From assembly GCF_001267885.1 (NCBI RefSeq), contig NZ_CP012382.1:930001-994000 (forward strand): 64,000 bases of DNA. The letters are read 5' to 3'. The notes beneath the pieces are model-generated. The model was not told the DNA's origin. It searched no databases and saw only the letters and a list, made by a program, of their open reading frames with translations. Numbering within the stretch: position 1 is the first letter of the stretch; each line of letters begins with the position of its first letter. Both the position numbers and the translations under genes were made by a program. Origin of the DNA: Streptomyces ambofaciens ATCC 23877 (GTDB lineage: Bacteria > Actinomycetota > Actinomycetes > Streptomycetales > Streptomycetaceae). Positions 8,532 to 16,607 of this stretch are shown piece after piece.

Positions 8532-9423
8532 TCAGCAGTAGAGGTTGCCCCCCCGGCGAGACGCCGAGGATCTGGCTGAACTGCTGGTACTTGGTGACAC
8601 GGCTCTGGACCTGCGCGGGGTTCTTGCCGTCGCACTCCAGGGAGCCGTTGATGGAGCGGATGGTCTGGCCGAAGCCGGCACCGTTCACCATGGCGTTGTG
8701 CGGGGTCATGCTCCCGGGCCCGGACTGGGTGTTCCAGTACCACAGCGCGGTCTTCCAGGCGACGGCCGCGTCGTTCTGCACCAGCCAGGGGTTGCCCAGC
8801 AGGTCGATGCCGAGCGCGTCGCCCGCGGCCTTGTAGTTGAAGTTCCAGCTGAGCTGGATCGGGCCGCGCCCGTAGTAGGCGGCCTGGCCGGCGGGGCAGC
8901 CGTAGGGCTGGCCCCAGTCGCAGTAGTGCGGGTAGTTGGCGGTGTTCTGCTCGACGACATGGACGAGTCCGCCGGTCTCGTGGCTGACGTTGGCGAGGAA
9001 GGCGGCCGCCTCCTGCTTCTTGGTCGCGTCGCCGCCGGTGTTGGCGAACCCGGGGTAGGCGCTCAGCGCGGCGGTGAGGCCGCTGTAGGTGTAGAAGGAG
9101 TTCCGGCCCGGGAACATCTGGTTGAACTGGGCCTCGGAGACCACGAAGTTGCCGACCGGCGTCCCGGAACCGCCGTCACAGGCGTACGGCTCCCAGTACC
9201 AGGTGCTGATGATCGGGTCGTAGCCCGGGTTGGCGTGCTCGGCGATGTAGGCCTTGCCGTTCGTGTAGCGGACGATGTCGCCCGCGTTGTAGGACTTGCC
9301 GGCCGTCCAGCTCGGGTAGCTCGAGCACGCGGCGGCCGACGCCTCGGTGGCGGGCAGGAGCACGGGCACGGCTCCGGCGAGGGCGAGTGCGGTCACCACT
9401 GCGGATATACGGCGCCTCGACAC
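8532..9423 (-). CDS. secreted family 19 chitinase with CBM5/12, frameshifted at its last codons
   Basis: A Sec signal peptide (about residues 1-31) is followed by a chitin-binding type 3 domain (about 33-82, SYPSWTAGKSYNAGDIV) and a GH19 catalytic domain (about 93-296). The catalytic acid and base pair is Glu149 (SHETGG) and Glu158, nine residues apart as in bacterial GH19 enzymes. The enzyme would cleave chitin outside the cell by inversion. A run of seven C on the plus strand (about 8547-8555) shifts the frame, so the literal reading continues about 60 residues into antisense DNA. With six C the protein ends SPGGNLYC and stops at 8532, a normal family ending. The listed span is that corrected gene (296 residues). 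Confidence 0.9.
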
Positions 9424-9551
9424 GGGTCTGCCTCCTTCGGCGGGACACGGCCGCTCCCGTACAAGGACAGGGAGGAGCGGAGCCTTGAGCGCACGTGCCG
9501 GTCTGGCCGGCCACGGCGTGGGGGCGGCCGTGGTGGGGGGTGTGGAGGCAC

Positions 9552-9594
9552 ACTCAACCGCGTTGGTCTGTACCAGTCAAGGGTGTAGACCAGT
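9552..9594 (-). promoter_or_regulatory. chitinase promoter with 13-bp direct repeats (DasR/dre-like)
   Basis: Reading the minus strand, ACTGGTCTACACC (9594-9582) and ACTGGTACAGACC (9577-9565) are direct repeats four nt apart. A -35 TTGACT (9580-9575) between and overlapping them is followed after 17 nt by TTGAGT (9557-9552). Streptomyces chitinase promoters characteristically carry such paired repeats over the -35 box. Each copy also resembles the DasR dre site, so N-acetylglucosamine-responsive repression is likely. The untranslated leader would be about 120 nt. Confidence 0.75.
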
Positions 9595-9641
9595 CCAACC
9601 CGGCCGGTTCGCGGCCGGGTTGGCGAGGACTCGTCGTACGG

Positions 9642-10964
9642 TCAGGCCAGCGGCTTCTTCAGCACGGCCTTGCGGTGGCTGAACGTCTCGATGGACCAGC
9701 GTCCGTGGTAGCTGCCCATGCCGCTCTCCCCCACCCCGCCGAACGGCAGGTCGGAGACGGTGAGGTGGGCGAGCGGCAGCCCGTGGCCGAGGCCGCCGGA
9801 GGAGGTCTCGGCGGCGAACCGCTCCCGGGTGCCGTCGGACGCGCTGAAGACGTAGAGGGCCAGTGGCTTGTCGCGGTCGTTGACGAATTCGATCGCCTCG
9901 TCCAGGCCGGACACGGTGACGATCGGCAGGATCGGTCCGAAGATCTCCTCGCGCATCACGGCCGCGTCGGGAGCGACGTCGGCGAGGACGGTGGGCGCGA
10001 TGTACTTCTCCGCCCGGTCGCCGTCGCCGCCGACGACCACCCGGCCGGAGTCCAGCAGGCCGGTCAGCCGGTCGAAATGGCGCTCGTTCACGATGCGCGC
10101 GTACTCCGCCGACCTCGCGGGGTCGGCTCCGTACAGGGCCTCGACGGCGCGGACCAGTGCGGGTTCCAGGGCGGCTGCGGTCTCGGGGTCGGTCAGCACG
10201 TAGTCGGGGGCCACGCAGGTCTGGCCGGCGTTCAGGAACTTGCCGCCGGCCAGCCGGGCGGCTACGACGTCGAGGTCGGCGTCGCGGTCGACGAACGCCG
10301 GGGACTTGCCGCCCAGTTCGAGGGTGACCGGCGTGAGGTGCTCGGCGGCGGCGCGCATGACGATCCGGCCGACCGTGCCGTTGCCGGTGTAGAAGATGTG
10401 GTCGAAGCGCTCGGCGAGCAGCGCCGTCGTCTCGGGGACACCGCCCTCGACCACGGCCACGGCCTCGGCGTCCAGGTACTCCGGCAGCAGCCGCGCCAGT
10501 ACGGCGGAGGTGGCCGGGGCCAGCTCGCTGGGCTTGGCCACCACGGTGTCGCCCGCGGCCAGGGCCCCTGCGACCGGGGCGAGCAGGAGCTGCACCGGGT
10601 AGTTCCAGGGCGCGATGACGAGGACGACGCCCAGCGGGTCGTACTGCGTCCAGGCGGTGGCGTCGGCACCGAGGTGCGCCGGGACGGGGGCGGGCTCGGG
10701 GCGCAGCCAGTCGGTGAGGTGGTCGAGGGTGTGGTCGATCTCGCGCACGGTGAAGCCGATCTCCGTCCGCTGGGCCTCGGCCGCGCTCTTGCCGAGGTCA
10801 GCGTGGAGCGCGGCCTCCAGGTCCGGGCCCTTCTCCGTCAGCAGGTCGCGCAGCCGGCGCAGCTGAGCGGTGCGCCACTCCACGGGCTTGGTACGGCCGG
10901 TGCGGAAGGTGGCGCGCAGCCGGGCCACGACATCGGCGGGCTGCTCGGGGGCGGGGTGGTTCAC
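9642..10964 (-). CDS. aldehyde dehydrogenase (NAD(P)-dependent, class-3-like)
   Basis: 440 residues, the short form typical of class 3 fatty/aromatic aldehyde dehydrogenases. The catalytic Cys250 lies in [11 protein letters not shown], the general base Glu216 in LELGGKSP, and the nucleotide-binding segments PWNYPV and KPSELAP are intact. The C-terminal [16 protein letters not shown] is typical of the class. The enzyme oxidises an aldehyde to an acid in the cytosol; the substrate is unknown. The GTG at 10964 has GCGAGG about 8 nt upstream. An upstream ATG at 11012 would add 16 unsupported residues. The AT-richer stretch at 10995-11045 upstream is the likely promoter area. Confidence 0.92.
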   Translation of the reverse strand: MNHPAPEQPADVVARLRATFRTGRTKPVEWRTAQLRRLRDLLTEKGPDLEAALHADLGKSAAEAQRTEIGFTVREIDHTLDHLTDWLRPEPAPVPAHLGADATAWTQYDPLGVVLVIAPWNYPVQLLLAPVAGALAAGDTVVAKPSELAPATSAVLARLLPEYLDAEAVAVVEGGVPETTALLAERFDHIFYTGNGTVGRIVMRAAAEHLTPVTLELGGKSPAFVDRDADLDVVAARLAGGKFLNAGQTCVAPDYVLTDPETAAALEPALVRAVEALYGADPARSAEYARIVNERHFDRLTGLLDSGRVVVGGDGDRAEKYIAPTVLADVAPDAAVMREEIFGPILPIVTVSGLDEAIEFVNDRDKPLALYVFSASDGTRERFAAETSSGGLGHGLPLAHLTVSDLPFGGVGESGMGSYHGRWSIETFSHRKAVLKKPLA

Positions 10965-11156
10965 GATGTGCCTCGCTGGGAGAGAAGACGGTCGGCCGGA
11001 CAGTAGATGCAATCACCAACCTTTCATGCAGCGAAATAATTCCCGCCGCGGCACGCTGTTGCCGTGGCACCGTCGCTCCCTGGCACCTTCCGCCCCCGGC
11101 GTCCTTCGCCCCGTGGCGCCCTCGTCACGGGACGCCCGGGTCGCGAGAATCGCCGC

Positions 11157-12215
11157 ATGACCACCACCGCACCTCATCCGCTCGTCGCCGGGGCCCGTCG
11201 GCTCGCGGACGGCCTGCTGGCCCCGTCCGCCCAGCACGTCGACCAGGACGTCGTGCCCGCGAGCCACATCGACGCCGTACGGCACTCGGGACTGCTGGGC
11301 GTGAGCGCGCCCGAGGAGTACGGCGGGGCGGGGGCCCCGGACCCGGTGGCCCGGGAGGTCGCGGAGATCCTGGCCGGGGCGTGCTGCTCCACCTGGTTCG
11401 TGCAGACCCAGCACCACACACCGGTCCGGCTGCTGACGAAGGCGGAGCCCGGACTCCCCGCCCGGGAACGCCTGCTGCGTCCGCTGGCGACCGGGGAACT
11501 GCTGGCCGGCATCGCCTACGCCCACGTCCGCTCCGCCTCCCGCACCCCGGTGCGGGCCGCCACCGAGCGGGGCGGCGTGCGCTTCGACGGCACCGTCCCC
11601 TGGTACACCGGCTGGGGTCTGAACGACGTGATGCTGCTCGCGGGCGTGACCGAGGCGGACGAGGTCGTGTTCGCCTTCGTCGACGCCCGCGAGCAGCCGG
11701 GACTGCGTCCTTCGCCGCCCCTGCGGCTCGCGGCGCTGACGGCCGCCCGCACGGTGTCCGTGAAGCTGGACGCCCTGTGGGTGCCAGGGGACGCCGTGGT
11801 GCTGCGCACCCCCCGCGAGGATTTCGCCCGCCTCGACCTGCCCCGCAGCACCAACACCTCGCCGGCCGTCTTCGGCGTGGCCCGCGCCGCGCTGGACCTG
11901 CTCGGCGACACACCGGACGAGCGGAGGACGGCCGACGCGCTGCGTGCCCGGCTCGACGAGGTCCGCACGCGGGCGTACGCCCTCGCGGACCATCCCGTCC
12001 CGCACGGACACGTCGAGGAACGGCTGGCGCTGCGGACCCGGGCGTACGACCTCCTGCGGGCGGCCACGGCGGCGGCGGTCGTCAGCGGCGGCGGACGCGC
12101 GACGAGCCTGGACAGCCCCGCCCAGCGGCTCGCCCGGGAGGGGATGTTCCTGCTGGTGCAGGGCCAGACGGCCCCGGTGCGCGAGGCGCATCTGGCCGCG
12201 CTGGCCGGCCTCTAG
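11157..12215 (+). CDS. acyl-CoA dehydrogenase-like flavoprotein (SfnB-like)
   Basis: 352 residues with the N-terminal helical and middle beta domains of acyl-CoA dehydrogenases and a C-terminal helical bundle. SHIDAVRHSGLLGVSAPEEYGGAG is the usual N-terminal helix pair and LFEVAR-like spacing appears in VFGVARAAL. Several relatives (SfnB, DszC-like) are FMN- or FAD-dependent monooxygenases or oxidoreductases used to desulfurise organic sulfur compounds. The neighbouring ssuD and FMN reductase make that role plausible, but it is inference. Its TAG stop shares the sequence CTAG with the stop of the convergent ssuD gene. Confidence 0.8.
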   Translation: MTTTAPHPLVAGARRLADGLLAPSAQHVDQDVVPASHIDAVRHSGLLGVSAPEEYGGAGAPDPVAREVAEILAGACCSTWFVQTQHHTPVRLLTKAEPGLPARERLLRPLATGELLAGIAYAHVRSASRTPVRAATERGGVRFDGTVPWYTGWGLNDVMLLAGVTEADEVVFAFVDAREQPGLRPSPPLRLAALTAARTVSVKLDALWVPGDAVVLRTPREDFARLDLPRSTNTSPAVFGVARAALDLLGDTPDERRTADALRARLDEVRTRAYALADHPVPHGHVEERLALRTRAYDLLRAATAAAVVSGGGRATSLDSPAQRLAREGMFLLVQGQTAPVREAHLAALAGL

Positions 12216-13354
12216 ACCGCGACCGGCACCGGCGCGCCCCGGTCCGCCTCCGCGCGCGCGGGATGGCTCCACAGGCCGCGTGCGGCGAGGCGGGGCAGGA
12301 CGCCCTCGCCGAACCAGTACGCCTCCTCCAGGTGCGGATATCCGGAGAGGACGAACTCGTCGATGCCGAGCGCGTGGTATTCCGCGATCCGGTCGGCGAC
12401 CTCGTCGTGGCTGCCGACCAGGGCGGTGCCCGCGCCGCCGCGCACCAGACCGATGCCCGCCCACAGATTGGGGTGGATCTCCAGGTCGCCACGGGCACCA
12501 CCGTGCAGGGCGAGCATCCGCCGCTGCCCCTCCGACTCGCTGCGGGCGAGGCCGGCCTGCACGGCCCGTACGGTGTCGGGGTCGAAGCCGTCGAGGAGGC
12601 GGTGCGCCTCCGTCCAGGCCGCCTCCGCGGTGTCCCGCGTGATGACGTGCAGCCGGATACCGAAGCGCAGGGTACGACCCTGCTCCGCGGCCAGCCCGCG
12701 CATCCAGGCGATCTTGCCGGCGACCTGCGCGGGCGGCTCCCCCCAGGTCAGGTACACGTCCACGTGCCGTGCGGCGACCTGCCCGGCGGCGGGCGAGGAG
12801 CCGCCGAAGTACACCTCGGGCACGGGGTCGGGCGTCCGGACCAGCTGCGCCTCCTCGACCTGGAGGTGCCGGCCGCTGAGGTTCACCGTGCCGCCCTCCC
12901 ACAACTCCCTGACGACCTGCAGGAACTCACCGGTACGACGGTAGCGGGCGTCCTTGTCCAGGAAGTCGCCGTAGGCCCGCTGTTCGCGGCTCTCGCCGCC
13001 CGTGACGACGTTGAGCAGGAGCCGTCCACCGGTCTGCCGCTGGAAGGTGGACGCCATCTGCGCGGCGAGCGTGGGCGAGAGGAGACCGGGCCGGAAGGCG
13101 ACGAGGAACTTCAGGCGCTCGGTCGCCTGGGAGACCATGGCGGTGGTCAGCCACGCGTCCTCGCACCAGGCACCGGTGGGCGTCAGCGCGCCGACGAAGC
13201 CGAGATCCTCGGCGGCACGGGCGATCTGGCTCAGATAGGCCACCGTCGGCGGCCGGTTGCGCCCCGAGTCGGTGGCCGGGGCACCGTGGCCACCGCCCAC
13301 GACGTCGCGACTGTCGCCGCTGGTGGGCAGGAACCAGTGGAAGGTGAGGGACAC
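12212..13354 (-). CDS. ssuD: FMNH2-dependent alkanesulfonate monooxygenase
   Basis: 380 residues, the length of E. coli SsuD, and recognisable throughout: FHWFLPTSGDSRD at the start, GALTPTGAWCEDAWL around residue 66 with the Cys of the SsuD active-site region, LTWGEPP, IRLHVITRDT, NLWAGIGLVRGGAGTALVG and LSGYPHLEEAY. The enzyme is a TIM-barrel luciferase-type monooxygenase that uses FMNH2 and O2 to release sulfite from alkanesulfonates during sulfur starvation. Reduced flavin would come from the reductase encoded just upstream. The GTG start at 13354 follows GGAG. The open frame further upstream is repeat sequence. A Tat or Sec signal is absent. Confidence 0.95.
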   Translation of the reverse strand: MSLTFHWFLPTSGDSRDVVGGGHGAPATDSGRNRPPTVAYLSQIARAAEDLGFVGALTPTGAWCEDAWLTTAMVSQATERLKFLVAFRPGLLSPTLAAQMASTFQRQTGGRLLLNVVTGGESREQRAYGDFLDKDARYRRTGEFLQVVRELWEGGTVNLSGRHLQVEEAQLVRTPDPVPEVYFGGSSPAAGQVAARHVDVYLTWGEPPAQVAGKIAWMRGLAAEQGRTLRFGIRLHVITRDTAEAAWTEAHRLLDGFDPDTVRAVQAGLARSESEGQRRMLALHGGARGDLEIHPNLWAGIGLVRGGAGTALVGSHDEVADRIAEYHALGIDEFVLSGYPHLEEAYWFGEGVLPRLAARGLWSHPARAEADRGAPVPVAV

Positions 13355-13391
13355 GGGGATCTCCGTTCGAGGACGCGGTGCACGGGCCGGT

Positions 13392-13526
13392 GCACGGCGG
13401 AAGGGCCGCTGCACGGCGGACGGGCCGGTGCACGGCGGAAGGGGCGGGGGCACGGCGGAAGGGGCGGGGACCGGGCGAACGGCGGCCGAGCGGGCGGCGG
13501 GCGAGTGGGCGGCGGCCGAGTGGCCC
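13392..13526. repeat. two adjacent tandem repeats (19-bp and 15-bp periods)
   Basis: Between ssuD and the FMN reductase gene, units beginning GCACGGCGG occur at 13392, 13411, 13430 and 13450 (periods 19, 19 and 20). They are followed directly by three 15-bp units starting GCGGSCGAG at 13482, 13497 and 13512. Nothing coding is seen in the 177-bp gap. The repeats lie inside the presumed ssuE-ssuD transcript. Confidence 0.85.
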
Positions 13527-13531
13527 GGCCC

Positions 13532-14095
13532 TCAGCCGGCCGCGGCCAGCACAGGTGCGTCGAAGCGGGTGCCGAGGACCGCCGAGAACTGGTCGACCAC
13601 TTGGGCGAGGGCCTCCTGCGCCCTCTCGGCGAGCACGACCGCACCGTCCTCCCGGCTCGTGATGTCCCGGTCGAGGGTGAACCAGCCCTGCACGATGTGC
13701 GCCGCGCCCATGGAGTTCAGCACCGGGCGGAGCGCGTAGTCGATCGCCAGGACATGGGCGGTGGTGCCCCCGGTGGCGAGCGGCAGCACCGTCTTGCCGG
13801 TGAGGGCGTACTGCGGGAGGAGATCGAGGAGGGCTTTCAGCACCCCGGAGTAGGACGCCTTGTAGACGGGGGTGCCGACGACGACACCTTCGGCGCGCGC
13901 GAACAGTGCGGTGGCCTCGACGATCGCGGGGTGCGCGAAGTCCGCGCGCAGCAGGGCCTCGGCGGGAAGGGTGCGCACGTCGAGCGTAAGCACCTCGTGG
14001 CCCTGCGCGGCCAGCCGGTCGTCCAGGTGGCGCAGCAGCCTGCTGGTGCGCGAGGAAGCGGAGGGACTGCCGGAGACGGACAGGACGGTGGCCAT
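13532..14095 (-). CDS. ssuE: NADPH-dependent FMN reductase (SsuE type)
   Basis: 187 residues of flavodoxin-like fold. The phosphate-binding loop SGSPSASSRTSRL lies at residues 8-20 and GTPVYKASYSGVLKALLDLLP, the flavin-binding and dimer segment, at about 95-115. The enzyme supplies FMNH2 to the ssuD monooxygenase encoded next. Gene order (reductase first, monooxygenase second) supports a two-component system. The ATG at 14095 has GAGGA five nt upstream. Between it and the leader peptide lie 250 bp of potential attenuator sequence. Confidence 0.9.
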   Translation of the reverse strand: MATVLSVSGSPSASSRTSRLLRHLDDRLAAQGHEVLTLDVRTLPAEALLRADFAHPAIVEATALFARAEGVVVGTPVYKASYSGVLKALLDLLPQYALTGKTVLPLATGGTTAHVLAIDYALRPVLNSMGAAHIVQGWFTLDRDITSREDGAVVLAERAQEALAQVVDQFSAVLGTRFDAPVLAAAG

Positions 14096-14265
14096 GGTTC
14101 CTCTTTTCGGGTGGGCGGGCGCGCGGCGCTCGCCGGCCGGACCCCCGGTGCCGCGCGGACACGAGGAATCCGGCGGTGCGCGACCACCGGTGGGGAGTAC
14201 GACGAGGGGGTGTGGGAGTGGAGGGGCACAGGGGACGGCCGCACGGCCGCACACGGGGCGTCAAC

Positions 14266-14340
14266 GGCCCCCGGGGGCCACGGAATTCAGGCGCGGGGAG
14301 GGCCCGCCTGCGCGGACGCCGGCCCCGAGCGGCGGCTCGG
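14266..14340 (-). promoter_or_regulatory. candidate attenuator structures between leader peptide and ssuE
   Basis: Five bases after the leader stop codon the RNA can form CCGAGC-GGCG-GCTCGG (14325-14340). Further downstream a 14-nt perfect palindrome GGCCCCCGGGGGCC sits at 14266-14279. These are the strongest hairpins in the 250 bp between the leader peptide and the reductase start and could be alternative terminator or anti-sequestering elements. Role inferred from position only. The remainder of 14096-14345 shows no gene. Confidence 0.4.
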
Positions 14341-14345
14341 CGGGC

Positions 14346-14429
14346 TCAGGCCGCGGCGCGACAGGCGGCGCTGGAGACGCGCGCGAGGTCGACGTGGCGT
14401 CGCCGCGTGAGGTCCGGTCGCGTTGTCAT
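14346..14429 (-). CDS. short Cys-containing leader peptide of the sulfur operon
   Basis: 27 residues: the core RRRHVDLARVSSAACR matches the conserved putative leader peptide found upstream of sulfur-assimilation genes in many actinobacteria, with a single Cys close to the end at residue 23. Such peptides are thought to sense cysteine supply by ribosome stalling and to control the genes downstream. Here it precedes the FMN reductase and ssuD genes. The start ATG lies only 7 nt after a good -10 box, so the peptide is probably translated from a leaderless mRNA. It is shorter than usual gene-calling cut-offs. Confidence 0.85.
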   Translation of the reverse strand: MTTRPDLTRRRHVDLARVSSAACRAAA

Positions 14430-14436
14430 ACCGGCG

Positions 14437-14466
14437 ATCGTCGCAGCCGACGTCGAGGAGGGTCAA
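14437..14466 (-). promoter_or_regulatory. promoter of the leader peptide / ssuE / ssuD transcript
   Basis: On the minus strand TTGACC (14466-14461) and GACGAT (14442-14437) are separated by 18 nt, a good vegetative sigma-70 match for Streptomyces. The -10 box ends 7 nt before the leader ATG, so transcription should begin at or next to the start codon. The region from 14467 to 14629 upstream shows no gene. Confidence 0.6.
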
Positions 14467-14629
14467 CGGGAAACGGACCGGTCTCGGATCGCGGACCCGT
14501 ATTTCACACGGGCGTGACAAAACCGGAGTTCGGGGACGTGACGAACCGGAGGCCCCGGGCGGGACGACGAGGGGCCCCACACACGTGCGGTGCGGGCGCC
14601 ACCACGCCCGCACCGCACCCGACCCTGGT

Positions 14630-14797
14630 TCAGTCCTCGTCACGCCCCGGAACGACCACCAGGAAAGCGTCCGACTTCAGATCCATCACGACGGTCGCGG
14701 CCTCGCCCTGATCCCGACGTCGTGCGGCGTACTCCTCCGCCGGCCACGATCCGCGCGGCGACCCCGCCGGAAAACGCTCCAACACCTTCTCAGCCAT
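14630..14797 (-). CDS. small conserved hypothetical protein
   Basis: 55 residues from the ATG (MAEKVLERFPAGSPRGSWPAEEY). No membrane segment or signal peptide is seen. A charged helical start is followed by a short beta-rich end (ATVVMDLKSDAFLVVV). I do not recognise the family. The ATG at 14797 has GGAGG 11 nt upstream. An in-frame GTG at 14815 with a GAGGG just before it would add six residues and cannot be excluded. It stands alone on the minus strand, diverging from the SPW-repeat gene. Confidence 0.6.
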   Translation of the reverse strand: MAEKVLERFPAGSPRGSWPAEEYAARRRDQGEAATVVMDLKSDAFLVVVPGRDED

Positions 14798-15003
14798 AGC
14801 CGCGGCCACCTCCACTGTCCCTCTGTCCGTTCACGCTCCCTCAGCACTGCGCCTGCCCGCGATCCGCGTGGACATGTCCGGTCGGCTCCGCACCTCCTCC
14901 CCCGACTACACATAAGGGCGAAATAAGGGCACACTGGACATATGAGGCGCTACCGCACACCGCATCGGACGCGGTGAGCCCGGTAAGTCAAAGGAGACGA
15001 CTC

Positions 15004-15450
15004 ATGGCCAACGTCTCGCACACCCGAGGTGACATCACCAGCCATCCCGACGCCCCGGAGATGCAGCAACGCTACGACCGCATGCTGGGCGGTCGCGACG
15101 TGGCACTCGTGGACGGGCCGGTGTTCCTGCTCGGCCTGTACTGTGCCGTGTCCCCGTGGATAGTCCACTTCACCACGAGCCAGCCCGCACTGGTGGCCCA
15201 CAACCTGATCATAGGGATCGCCATCGGTCTGCTGGCCCTCGGATTCACCCGCGCTCCGGAACGCATGTACGGCCTCAGCGGGGCGATGTGCGCGATGGGC
15301 ATCTGGATGATCATCTCGCCGTGGATCGTCGGCACGAACCCGGACGCCGGCGTCATCTGGAACAACCTCATCATCGGCGCCCTGACCCTGGCCCTGGGGA
15401 CGGTGTGCGCCGCTACGGCGGCGAAGAGCATGCGCAAGCCCAAGCACTAG
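15004..15450 (+). CDS. SPW-repeat membrane protein
   Basis: 148 residues with two copies of the SPW repeat, each a pair of hydrophobic helices centred on SPWIVHF (about residue 49) and SPWIVGT (about residue 106). Four membrane spans are expected, with the N-terminal 35 residues and a short KSMRKPKH tail outside the hydrophobic core. The function of the family is unknown; in Streptomyces it occurs in small stress-associated gene groups. AAAGGAG precedes the ATG at 15004. The next gene, also a small membrane protein, starts 140 bp downstream on the same strand. Confidence 0.88.
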   Translation: MANVSHTRGDITSHPDAPEMQQRYDRMLGGRDVALVDGPVFLLGLYCAVSPWIVHFTTSQPALVAHNLIIGIAIGLLALGFTRAPERMYGLSGAMCAMGIWMIISPWIVGTNPDAGVIWNNLIIGALTLALGTVCAATAAKSMRKPKH

Positions 15451-15590
15451 ACGCACCGGAAGGGGACCCCCACGAGCCGGCCCGCCCTCGCGGACCGGCT
15501 CGCGCACGCGCCCCGGGCCCTCCGGCGGACTGCGACCGCCCACAGGGGGCATACGCACCCGTGCGGGGGCTTGAACAAGAAGGGGCGGAG

Positions 15591-15860
15591 ATGGAGATCG
15601 ACGGCATCATCAGTGCCATCGTCATCGGAATAGTCATCGGCATCCTGGGCCGACTCGTCGTCCCGGGCCGCCAGCGCATCGGGATCCTGTGGACGATCCT
15701 CGTCGGCATCGCGGCCGCGCTGATCGGGTCGGGGATCGCGTCGGCCTTCGACGTGGCCGACACCGACGGGGTCGACTGGGTCGAGTGGCTCATCCAGATC
15801 GGGCTGGCCGCGGTCGGCGTGGCCGCGCTGGACCGGTCGCGCAGCCGCACCCGCCGCTGA
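15591..15860 (+). CDS. GlsB/YeaQ/YmgE family small membrane protein
   Basis: 89 residues with three hydrophobic segments (about residues 4-20, 30-47 and 65-80) and the glycine-rich pattern IVIGIVIGILGRLVVPGRQRIG with the GRLVVPG turn characteristic of transglycosylase-associated / GlsB stress proteins. These small inner-membrane proteins are induced by stress; their biochemical role is not known. AAGGGG lies just before the ATG. It follows the SPW protein on the same strand. Confidence 0.85.
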   Translation: MEIDGIISAIVIGIVIGILGRLVVPGRQRIGILWTILVGIAAALIGSGIASAFDVADTDGVDWVEWLIQIGLAAVGVAALDRSRSRTRR

Positions 15861-15986
15861 GGGAGTGCGGCGCGTTGCCCGCGTCCTCGGCTCCTGCGCC
15901 CGCGCACCGCGGGCCGACGGGCCGACCGAGCAGCGGGCGGGCATACGCTTCCGGTGAGGATCGCATCGCCGAGGAGGACCTGCGCC

Positions 15987-16481
15987 ATGGTCGTGAAGGA
16001 CGTCGAACTGCCGCACCTGCGCCGCTGCGTGGAGCTGGCGGCCGAGGCGCTGGAAGCCGGTGACGAGCCGTTCGGGTCGGTCCTGGCCGGCGCTGACGGC
16101 GCGGTGCTCGCCGAGGACCACAACCGCGTGGCCTCGGGCGACCGCACCCGTCACCCCGAGTTCGAACTCGCCCGCTGGTCCGCCGCGCATCTCACGCCCG
16201 CCGAGCGGGCCGCCGCCACGGTGTACACCTCCGGCGAGCACTGCCCGATGTGCGCCGCCGCCCACGCCTGGGTGGGACTCGGCCGCATCGTGTACGTCGC
16301 CTCGTCGCAGCAGCTCGGGGGCTGGCTGGCCGAGTTCGGCGCCGCGGCGCCGCCGGTGCGGCCGCTGCCCGTGCACGAGGTGGCGCCCGGTGTGGTCGTC
16401 GAGGGCCCGGTGCCGGAACTCTGCGACGAGATCCGCGCGCTGCACCGTCGCTTCCACGAAGGGGCGGCAGGGCCGGCCTGA
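15987..16481 (+). CDS. nucleoside/guanine deaminase-family zinc protein
   Basis: 164 residues of the cytidine-deaminase-like fold. The zinc ligands and catalytic Glu appear as HPEFE (in place of HAE) at about residue 56 and the paired cysteines as CPMCAAAHAW at about residue 87. The pattern fits guanine deaminase / tRNA adenosine deaminase-type enzymes that hydrolyse an amino group from a purine base or nucleoside. The exact substrate is open. GGAGG lies 8-10 nt before the ATG at 15987; an ATG-proximal alternative 11 codons upstream is less likely. Confidence 0.87.
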   Translation: MVVKDVELPHLRRCVELAAEALEAGDEPFGSVLAGADGAVLAEDHNRVASGDRTRHPEFELARWSAAHLTPAERAAATVYTSGEHCPMCAAAHAWVGLGRIVYVASSQQLGGWLAEFGAAAPPVRPLPVHEVAPGVVVEGPVPELCDEIRALHRRFHEGAAGPA

Positions 16482-16607
16482 GGGCGGCGGGCGGAACGAG
16501 GCCACCGGCCACGCGGACACGCGCGGCGACGCACTCGTCGCCGGCGGAGCGGCACGTCCCGGCCGCGCTCCGCCCGCCGGCGCCCCGGGACGGCCGTCCG
16601 CCGTGGG

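Noticed and set aside
9495-11006. 503-codon plus-strand open frame opposite the aldehyde dehydrogenase
   Set aside because: The minus strand encodes an intact ALDH with catalytic Cys and Glu; the plus-strand reading is a Gly/Val/Gln-rich shadow.
11381-14410. Very long (1009-codon) plus-strand open frame through the sulfur cluster
   Set aside because: It crosses real genes on both strands (acyl-CoA dehydrogenase-like, ssuD, ssuE), is Arg/Ala/Gly/Pro-rich without family motifs, and is the normal antisense or off-frame openness of 70+ percent GC DNA.
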